Origin: Calonectria ilicicola
Taxonomy: Eukaryota; Ascomycota; Sordariomycetes; Hypocreales; Nectriaceae
DNA length: 64,000 nt
Direction of reading: 5' to 3'
Assembly (NCBI GenBank): GCA_020809705.1
Contig: CP085836.1
Span: 992,001 to 1,056,000, forward strand
Shown: piece after piece, positions 55,571-64,000 of the stretch
How positions within the stretch are numbered: position 1 is the first letter of the stretch
Layout: the number at the start of each line of letters is the position of its first letter
The notes under the pieces: generated by a model
Databases searched by the model: none
Told to the model about the DNA's origin: nothing
What the model saw: only the letters and a program-made list of their open reading frames with translations
Position numbers and translations under genes: made by a program

Positions 55571-56514
55571 CTGTTCAGGAGATGGTATATAGGGTAGGTT
55601 GCGGCTCACCCGAAATAATGTCACTGTTTTGTTAGGCGTGGGTCGTCATATGTGGCACCAGCATCTTGTAGAAGCCGTTTGTCTTGTTATTATTATTTTT
55701 TAAGAGAAAAGAGGAAATAGAAAAGGATGCTCAAGCTAAACTTTTGGATAAAAAGGGGTGATGGTGGCAGTCGCCTTGACATAGGATAGGCATATTTCCA
55801 CAGTGTGATTTCTAGAGCCACTGGGACGAAAGCCGACTAATTTCCCAGCTCCATCAGCGCCATGTTCGAGGCTGTTGCGCCCGACTCGGTCCTGTTTGTC
55901 GCAAAAAACTTGACTCTGTGTATTATTTGGCAACTCGCCTATCCAAAAAGCCACGTCTCTTCCTTTTGTCTCCACGGCCTAAGTTTGCGGAGAGCTTCTT
56001 CGTGCAGTTGCAGAAGAAGACCGTGTCCTTTTATTCGTTAGCGGATCAACATAATCACCGGGTTCGTGAATCTAGTCATGATTTCTTTTCACCTTTGGCT
56101 TCCCCTTGTAGTGTTTTGACACTGAGAATTTTCCATAGTTTAAAGATTCGCAAGAACACATTTCTAATTCTCCAAAAGGACCAAAACCATAGTCATACGT
56201 TATCTACGGCAGAGGTCTCAGTGATGTGTCTCTCACCCTTCGCCATGACACATCTACACCTGTACTTAGAAGGGCCTACGCACGCCATTAACCCCATAGT
56301 ATCGGCCGTTCCTGTGCGAGCTTCTAACATTATCCTAAGCGCCTGCATTACTGGGACCACAAAACGGGCGACTCGTCTTGACCCGAATATGCCCCGCCAA
56401 TCCGTTGTGCCGTTTTCTGCGCTGCCGCCGCTTGAGGGCTCCGTGAGCCCACTCGAGCACAGTGGACATTATTCATTTCGCTGGTGAGCCAGTGGTGGAA
56501 TGTTCGGTTCACCA
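55571..56514. other. Region with an unattached minus-strand frame and a duplicated segment
   Basis: On the minus strand 55975-55736 is open (METKGRDVAFWIGELPNNTQ, then VGFRPSGSRNHTVEICLSYV) and could be the last exon of a gene whose upstream parts I could not assemble. The + strand frame 55918-56487 overlaps it and looks non-coding. Positions 56215-56590 are the partner of 41600-41960. Confidence 0.3.
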
Positions 56515-56733
56515 TCACGCCATAATTGACGAGCGAGTCACCTCAGCTAGGTAGAACAAGGCTCTATTAGCACGCGCGCCGCTAAATTTGGGCTGGGGGT
56601 AAGATTTACTATTGCGCTCAGGGTCTTGCTCTGCCTTCTTCACGCCCCTACAGACAAACCACACAGTAGGCAAAATGATGCCGGCTGCGAGAACCAAAAA
56701 TAAAGCGATAAATCCCTGAGCTATTGCATTCAT
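56515..56733 (-). CDS. Small single-span membrane protein, 72 aa
   Basis: Starts MNAIAQGFIALFLVLAAGII, giving one clear membrane helix (about residues 7-29), then a basic and polar tail (RGVKKAEQDPERNSKSYPQP). The C-terminal ~19 codons lie in DNA duplicated near 41880-41950, where the frame is degenerate. There are no recognisable family features, so this may be a real microprotein or chance. Confidence 0.35.
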   Translation of the reverse strand: MNAIAQGFIALFLVLAAGIILPTVWFVCRGVKKAEQDPERNSKSYPQPKFSGARANRALFYLAEVTRSSIMA

Positions 56734-57780
56734 GACAACGAGAAGAGCGATACTGGAATAAGAAATGGTAGAAGAAATGGATCCGAAGTTGTGTTCGATT
56801 GGGCTAAGCGGGGCGACTTTGGCGCGATCTGAGACAATCCGTAGGGAGGGGATGGCGAGATGACGGATGGAAGCAGCGTCGACTCTCGTGGTGGGTACCG
56901 CTGAATCCTAGTATGGGAAACCCGTTCCGTCCAGGGGCGTGGCTATTGGACTGACCAGAGCTGCTATGAATGCCTCGTCCGACATCTTTATTTCCTGCTA
57001 CCACCCCAGGCTTTGTTGTTCGTGTCTGGATCGCCATGCAGCTCCAGTTTGGCACCGTAGCTAGCTTAGTTACGTTGAACAACGATGGTCATTACGACCC
57101 TAGCAGCAGCTGTTACTGTGACTCTGACCGTGCCATAAGAAATCCCGGGACCTACCCACAGGGACTGAGAAGGATCCGGGTCTATCTGAAATGGCGGCTT
57201 TCTCTTCCTCTGTTTTTTTTATTTGGTTTCTTTTTTTTTCTAATAGCAGTTAGCCTGGGTCTTGTCTTTCACAGCAAATCCTTTTGTGTTGGGGGGAGGC
57301 GCTACGGGAACGCCGCCGTATTAGGTCCTATAGGTTCTCTTCAAGGTCAGACGGATGGTGATCGTTTGCCATTATTTCGGTGTTGTCACTGGCCCCTGCT
57401 GCCATGGTGGGCATAATGCCAAGGGTGTCGTTTTAGCCCATCACCTCCACGAGACGACAGCTTGGCTTTTTATTGGGACATTCTGCATTGCTGTGCAGCT
57501 AAAGGAGGAGACTGATTGGTCTTCGTCATATTTCTACAAGGGACTAACGAGCTGAGTCTTGGGTAAGCAAAGTAAACTTTGGTGCCGAGTGACTACAGGC
57601 GGGACTGCTAGGAAGTTGACCGTCATTTCTGTGTTCTGCATCAGTCCACCCAAGATAATTATTGACGAACAAGATGGGGCGATCCAATCTTTTGCCCTGC
57701 TTCTTTGCCATAGCGGTTAAAAAAAACTTTTTAATCTATGTGCAGTAAACTTGCTATATCCTAGTGATATATACCTCCTT
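56734..57780. other. Intergenic region
   Basis: No supported gene. A T-rich run lies near 57208-57242. This DNA is the 3' flank of the SET-PHD gene. Confidence 0.5.
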
Positions 57781-60368
57781 CTAAGATAAGCTCATATATA
57801 TGGCATAGTCACCCTCACTGTTCACCTCTGACTTCATCTGAATTATTTCTTGAAAGGCTCGGAATTTTTTATCCAAATTATCGTCAAATCGCACATTGAA
57901 GGCGTAACTTACATCTCCCTTGCGGAGTTTCAAGTGTAGAGTTGTAGGACGGGCTTGGAAAAGGGGACACTCGAATAGACGATCCAATGACATGGACTCA
58001 GATGGGTCATCGATATCCCATTCCACATAATTATTTAGTTTAGCCTCCACGATTATTTTACGCACATGGTGCCATATACTCATTGGGGTTTCTTTGTCGA
58101 CCGATTCGCTATTGCGAGGAGCACGTTGAGCTGCTGCGGTGGTAATTGTTACACTCGGTCGCTGGTCTTGTACCATCGATTCGGAATTTGTCGCGACAAC
58201 AATAGTGTCGTCCTTTCTTTGGTTCTGGGAAACCGAATCGCGAGATTTTGCTTTCAAATAAGCCTTCACGGCTTTTCGTAATGGTGTTGAATCGGAAGCA
58301 ATGCACCCCAAAGGCACAAATTTAGATAAATTGCAACGTATCAAATCGTCGCCGTCGAGGTAGCGTACAGTTACGACATCATTCTTGCCCAAGGAAGCCT
58401 CGACGCGTTGATAAATGACACCACGACCACGGTGATACATGCGATAGCCGATGAAAATGCCATTTTTCAACTTGGACGGTGGACATGATTCGCAACGCCA
58501 ATCGTCTGGAAGAGATTTTGCAACCTCTAGTGTTAGTCTAGCACAAGCCAGATGCATCCACCCACATTCGCTGCACCAAATCCATCGAGTGTCACTGCCA
58601 TTGTTGTCATCATTGTTGCCATCATTGCCGTTGTCTGGGTCAAGCTTATGACAAATAGAGCAAAATGCTCTTTTTTGTATATCCTCCGCGTGGGTTGGCG
58701 TCCCTTCATTTGTCTGGAGTGAAGGTTGGGTACACGGTGATTTGACCATCGCGGACCTCGTTCGTCTGCCAACGGCCTGGGCCTGCTGGCTGCTTTTAGC
58801 CTGCATGGTAGTATCACTTTTCTTTCTCTTGTCCTTTTCTGACAAAGCATTGTCTTGCCCAGGGATTGGAGGTTTTTTTGTCCTTGAACTAGTTCGGCGA
58901 GACTGTACATGTACTTCGTCTGTCAAATCAATAGTGATTTTTGCACGCAACTCCGGCTGCTCCAAGCCGGCTGAAGGACTTGCGCTGGCCTGGTCTGGCA
59001 AACAGATAGGCAGTGGGGCTTCCACGTCTTTCACTGCCCTCTCCACGGCGCGGGGTTGCAAGGAGTCATCGCGTCCAGGGGCAGGAAGCGTTTTCTTCTC
59101 TTCTGTGCTCGCTCGACCTCACCGCTAGATGCATCAAGTTGAGCTCGTCCTCTTTTGGCCCGCTTATTGCGCTCGTGGTCGTTTGACACTAACAGTCTCC
59201 GGCATTTGGAAGATTCACAGCGACAGGCTTCTGGGTCACCGAAGGGATCAAAATTATAGTCGTATGTGAGTTCTTCGTCTACACGTATCGTTTTGATTGC
59301 CATTATGATGATATGAGGCACCCCGCCAATGATCATCTTCTGCGTCCTGCAGTTTGGCGTGCAGCTGTGATTGATATAGCGGCTGATGTTCCCCTTCTTT
59401 TCGGCGTCTATGATGAAACCTTTGTTATAATATTGAGCGTAATAACCCTAGAACGTGAGAAATAGTTTAAAGACTCTAGGTTTGCAGACTTACAGATCGA
59501 TTCTTGTCTTCAACAAGCTTTCGGAACCCTTCCATGGTCATGATCTCCCCCAGAAAGGCCATAATCAGCTCGCTCTCGTTGAACTTGCGGGTTGCGCAAA
59601 CGCCGTATCCTTTTTTTGATGAGTGTTTGATGATGGTCACGCCCATACGCCCCCAGCCCATCGATAGCAACTGACTATAACTTCGATTTTGACATGTTCG
59701 TTCATCTCGGGAGCAGTTTGTAGCATCACATGCAACCGCAGCCAGGAAGTTGACACACCCCTCGCCACATAGCTCACGACAACTGCACTGGTGAAAAATC
59801 ATAGGCTCGCAGTCCGCATACTCTTTGCTCTTTCGCCATTCTGACTTAACCTTGGGGTAAAATTCGTCTGGAGGATAATTAGTGAAGGTTGTCGGGCTGA
59901 GAGTCGTTTCGCTATACTTTGAGTTCTATCCTTCAATGGAGGCCAGTCACCGTGGTTTGGGTGCAGGACTTCGAAGTTGGCTTGGCTTCTTTTACTCAAC
60001 TGCTTCAGGTTATAATTGAGTCCTGGACGTGTTTGTCGGCGGGGGCGTCCGGGCTGCGCAAGATCAGAAGACAACACGGTTCGTTCGGGGGCATGTTCAT
60101 GGCTTCGGTCGCTCTTAGCGCTAACGACCTCAATGATTTCATCGTGGGATTGGTTTGTCTGCTCCTTGGAAGCGTGAGTTTTGATTGGAAGCGTGAGTTT
60201 TGATTGGAAGCGTGAGTTTTGATTGGAAGCGTGAGTTTTGATTGGGGGCGGGGGGTTTGTTGCCGGGGGAATTGATGTCGAACTGGACGCCTGGTTTGGG
60301 TTAATTTCTCGAGATTCAATTTCTGTTTGCCGAACACTTTTGTTGACCGGCGTGAAGCTCTCTGCCAT
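57781..60368 (-). CDS. SET-domain lysine methyltransferase with a PHD finger (ASH1-like)
   Basis: Minus-strand exons: 60368-59918, 59867-59494, 59447-59123, 59027-57781; all phases fit, giving 798 aa. Residues 1-150 are disordered. A Cys-rich AWS-like part (CSCRELCGEGC...CQNRSY) precedes the SET domain (about 225-345) with GYGVCATRKF, FIIDAEKKGNISRYINHSC and ELTYDYNFDPFG, then the post-SET cysteines (CRCESSKC). A PHD finger follows (about 500-560: CSICHKLD, IWCSECGWMHLACARL, WRCESC). These modules methylate histone lysine and read the histone tail. The order SET then PHD is known from animal ASH1. The third intron (95 bp) is the least certain, since the frame is open on both sides of it. A 19-bp minisatellite lies in exon 1. 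Confidence 0.85.
60168..60243 (+). repeat. 19-bp minisatellite, four units, within exon 1 of the SET gene
   Basis: The unit 'ggaagcgtgagttttgatt' is repeated four times without change. Since 19 is not a multiple of three, each unit is read in a different frame. The encoded segment is PIKTHASNQNSRFQSKLTL followed by PIKTHAS. It lies in a region predicted to be disordered. Confidence 0.95.
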
Positions 60369-61363
60369 ATTTTGTTTCCACTTGGGCTAGTAGCTAAGGA
60401 GAATTCTGTTTTGAAGCTGGGGAAAATTTGTCTCAAGTGAGGGGAACATTGCTGGGAGGGTGAACCACCAGGACAAGGCGAAAGGCGAACCATCGGTAGC
60501 GGCCACCGAAGGCCGACCAGGGGGGTTATGAATGGACACGGGCAAACCAAATTGGGAATCCTTCCATGCACCTATCCCTGTTCCACTTCTATGCTGGGAG
60601 GGCGCCCTCACTTGTTGAAGAGGTATACGGAGTACACCCGCGGAGAAAAACCCGACCGGTGGCGCATACTTGTGACAGTCTGGCTATAGCATGTCCGATC
60701 AAAGAGCAAAGATGTAACCATGGCTTTCCGGGCCCTTTCAATGCTTTTAACTATTGGGATTTATACAGCAGGTTGTCATGAGATAGGAGGACCATCCTAC
60801 GACGTTGCATTCCAGGCGTGCTATAGTGTCTAGAGAGTTCCAGTTCCACCGAGTGCAATTAATGGCAAGGTAAAGTTCCATGGGCGGATTACAACTAACA
60901 GGTTTTCACCCTTACACCCTTACCAGAGCGGCGACTAATTAACGTGTTTGGATCGCGCTAACATGTCGCCCAGGGCATGGGGCTGGTTGGGGCTGGTTGT
61001 GGACCGTGTTCCGCGGCCGCAACGGGGAATACCTGCAGAAGAGCATGCACCGCAAGGCAAGAGGCGAGGACACTAGAGCACACCCTTGGCGCGCGGCATC
61101 CCTCCGCAAGCTGACTGGCTTGGGCTCTAGACTCAGCCCGACTCAGTACTGCACTGATTTGCGACATTGGCGTATTCGTCAAATGTGTGTCATGGATTTG
61201 CCAGTGGATTTGCTTCCCCAGCTACCCCATCACATCTACCTCAGGTGAACCTCGCTGAAGTCGGCGCTTGTACTCATCGCTGGCGTAAGAAGCCAATGTC
61301 GTAGCGCTCAAGCATCCAAGGTTAAGGGCAGACACAAAATTGCTGCCTACCGCGTCTTCAAGG
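60369..61363. other. Intergenic region
   Basis: Contains the promoter of the SET-PHD gene. No supported gene on either strand. Confidence 0.5.
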
Positions 61364-62343
61364 TCATGCGGAATTCACTTCTTCTTCATTCCAGCCTGCT
61401 TGCCCTTCCCCATGATTTTTTTCTAGCCCTAGTGGGACTCGGAGCTTTCCGCCGTACGATGTATGTGTGTCCTTTAATATTATATCGATGACCCCGGACT
61501 GTTTTACGATCTCTCCGAAAACCGCATTTGAAATAGTCTCTGGAACTATGTTAATGTTAACTGTTGGTTTGCCTCTTTCAGAGTGAAAGCTCGTGTAAGC
61601 GGCTTGCAATTGGAGGGAGGATTGCGCCGATAACTTTGAAGCTCCCATAGCATCAACTTTCTCATGCTCGGTATCATAACTTTCCAAAGTCTTCTCCTTG
61701 TTTTCAAGAATTTCTTCTAGATCCCATCCCTCATTGGGGCCAGATAAAGCAGCAACAATCGCAGGCTCGATGAACCTTTTGGCGTCTGAGTCTTCGACCC
61801 CATTTTCCTCTTGAAGCGTTTGAATTGCGTTCCCAAGTTGCTCTTTGGCGCTCATAATCCTCTTAGCGTGTGACCCGTCGTTGCTGCGGGGCCAAACAGG
61901 AGGAGCTTTTATGAAAGTGGGATTGTTTTCCTTGTGCCCGGTCCATAGCTTAATGATGTCCGATGATTCTCTTGCAGCCAGAATTGGCAAGTAAAGATGT
62001 TTTTCGCCCTGTTTATTCGTATTGGTGAATGATTTCGGGATAACGTCAAGGCACTTGACTTGAGCGGCGAGGTCGTGGATCCTCGCAAGGACATTGATGC
62101 TTGCAAGAAGATAATCTTGCAATATTTTACACGTGCTGGTAATGGAGAACTCCAAATATAAAATATCACAAACTCGTAGTTGCGGGATTTCCCGTGATTT
62201 CTTCTCCAATATTCCAATATACCACAAGACCCATTATGGACGACAGAGTATGAAGGTAGTGGTGGGATGGTCCCAGAAGGCGAATGGGGGTCTCTCTGCT
62301 TATCAGCGTGGACCTGCGAGAGGTTTCCGAGAGAACAACCCAT
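61364..62343 (-). CDS. Hypothetical protein with a possible lipid-anchor start
   Basis: The main exon (62203-61364) is open for 279 codons. It includes LRVCDILYLEFSITSTCKILQDYLL, KRIMSAKEQLGNAIQTLQEE, GWDLEEILENKEKTLESY and NINIVPETISNAVF. It has no early in-frame ATG. Removing 62313-62204 (gtccac...attggag) joins it to MGCSLGNLSQ (62343-62314), giving 289 aa. That start resembles an N-myristoylation and palmitoylation signal (Met-Gly-Cys-Ser). The donor is weak, so this join is tentative. No family is recognised, though the helical N-terminal part recalls fungal proteins with helix-rich N-terminal domains. Confidence 0.5.
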
Positions 62344-64000
62344 TTCCAAAGAGTAGAGGAAGAGGCTGATGCGCGCTGTGAGAATGTGTGGTAAAAAAGC
62401 AAGAGTGCAACGTGCCATATATAGCACGACTGCCGCAAGGCAGCCAGACTGAATATTTTGTTGTCACATGGAGGCTATGCGATGCTGCGGTTAGGGCTGA
62501 GCTGCAGGAGTTCTCTAGTTGCACCATCCGCAATTAAATAACAACTTGGCCCGTCAGAGGCGAGCATTGTCAGTGTATTATTGGATTGGAATCCCACTCC
62601 ATACAAAATAGGAATGAGACGTCTACATAAAATTACGTCATGTTTAGTACGATTCGAATCTCGACTGCACAATCTCCTCTTGCTCTGCCGCGTTGATGGA
62701 GCACGATGTGCATATGCAGTGTAATGTTGGAACCACCAGCCGGTCGATGCGGTAAGCGGCGGACTAGATGCAAATCACCGAAGTACTGGTAGCATATCCA
62801 TAACAGCCTGGATTGCAATATAATGTAGCCATTTTAATGGAAAGACACCAAAGGAAATTATTGATGCATTAGAAAGACCGTTGTTTAACTGTAAGAGTTT
62901 GCATGGCCCAAAATCAGTCGGAATGACATTAAATTTGGGTGTGGGCCTGGAAAGATGAACTTACTGTTGCACTACCAATCATGCACAAACGCCTTCTTGA
63001 GATTACAACAAAGGCAGCGAGGAGTTTTCCCTTTAGTCTGGTTTGATCGATATCGTATTTTCAACCAGCCGCAGCCGCAGGTGGAGGCAGACAGCGGCCT
63101 CAAAAACAGGGGCTCGTTATGGTGAGCAGACTTTTTTATGCCTCGTTCTCTTCAAATGTGAGTGTGGCTGCCTCGAATTGTGCGTAGGCATAATTTCGGT
63201 AGGAGGCAATGGTAAGACCTTAGACTTGTTTTCCCTGACCCCAGCTTGGTACCTGAGGGCTTGGAACATCCCTACTTCAACTTTGACAAATGCCTAGTAT
63301 TAATCTGAACGCAAGATTATATTACTCAGATAAATTCTATCAGAATGCTTCAGTTGCCCGTTGAATTTCGGATCGTAGCAGCACGGAGCAGATGACACCT
63401 CGACCGACATCACTTTCGAGCGTCGAGAGGAGTACAGCGCACATTCCAAGCCCCCTTCCCGCCACACTGCCCGCACACCATCCCCCCTGATCTCAGCTCA
63501 CTTTTCTTGAACCTTTGTAAAGCATCTCTTGCCGCCCGGTTTGTAACAAAAGAACGCCTAGCTCACTGCAAATAGCGACGCCTTCATTCAGTAGACGAAA
63601 GGACCGTCGTGCCTGCCGGGCGCGCTGCAGTCTGCCCAAAAAACAGCCACCCCAAACCTCGTTGGCCCCAAGGTGGGTGGGTCATTGAGAGCTTTGTGTC
63701 CATGCTCGTACCAGCCGTGGTGAAAACAAACCCGGGAGCTTAGTGGCAGGGGCTTCTTCCTATGGCATGGCAAAGATTTTCGATAAATTATCGACACACC
63801 CCTCGCCCGTGGACCTGAGTTCGGATGGTCTATCTCCACCTCCAGAGTGGGTCAAATTACAGCGGTTTTGGAAATTTCCGACCAGGTAACGAATGCATTA
63901 GCAGCTCCGCCGAACAGGGTGGTATGTGGTTGAGAGAGCATGCATGTTCGGATGGCTCTAGGGTAGCCAGTACCGTACATGTGTTATTGAATTAAAACAA
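62344..64000. other. Intergenic region to the window end
   Basis: No supported gene. The palindrome 'cgataaattatcg' near 63779-63791, followed by 'acacacccc', resembles the end of the foldback units at 32100-32455 and may mark a remnant of that family. The open frames have no motif. Confidence 0.45.

Noticed and set aside
55918..56487. Plus-strand frame of 189 codons
   Set aside because: It overlaps a more protein-like minus-strand frame and DNA duplicated at 41600, where the frame is not conserved.
1..64000. CRISPR arrays, bacterial operons or prophage
   Set aside because: Introns, gene content and spacing are those of a fungal nuclear genome. No regularly spaced short repeats were seen.

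Overview
The window looks like nuclear DNA from a filamentous ascomycete fungus. Genes are split by short introns (about 46-110 bp) with GT...AG ends and CTAAC/CTAAT-type branch sites. The gene content is also typical: a Zn2Cys6 protein, a LaeA-like methyltransferase, an Arp1-type amidase, a fungal C2H2 protein, a SET/PHD protein and two insulysin-type M16 peptidases. Placement in Sordariomycetes, perhaps Hypocreales, is my inference. No CRISPR array, rRNA or convincing tRNA was seen.

Layout. 0-5 kb: a complete M16 peptidase gene on + behind a repeated upstream module. 5-9 kb: two unknown genes and a short Zn2Cys6 protein. 11-17 kb: one 1,817-aa protein made of four repeated Cys/His modules, carried on duplicated exons. 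17-20 kb: a dispersed repeat, then a member and a relic of an unrecognised repeat-domain family. 20.7-24 kb: the second M16 gene, on -, at the other end of an inverted pair. 27-31 kb: two unknown proteins. 31.5-35.6 kb: an M16 relic, a second dispersed repeat and the largest member of the unrecognised family (three domains). 36-41 kb: a truncated amidase start, a damaged membrane-protein gene and a nearly complete amidase with one stop and one frameshift. 42-47 kb: a SKP1-like protein, a C2H2 protein and a methyltransferase. 50-53 kb: a RING-ankyrin protein and a repeat protein. 54-56 kb: an inverted third copy of the dispersed repeat next to a truncated family member. 57.8-60.4 kb: a SET-PHD chromatin protein. 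61.4-62.3 kb: an unknown protein.

The window is dominated by local duplication. The M16 gene exists as two full copies and a relic, the amidase start as two copies, the SKP1-like sequence as a gene and a probable relic, and the unrecognised family as four loci. Three of those four loci follow a ~1 kb dispersed repeat and all four a ~200-bp upstream module. The same module stands before M16 copy 1, whereas M16 copy 2 has an unrelated promoter. The most novel-looking item is this unrecognised domain family with its mobile-looking upstream DNA. All exon joins were worked out by hand from reading frame, splice-site sequence and phase, and none is confirmed by transcripts.
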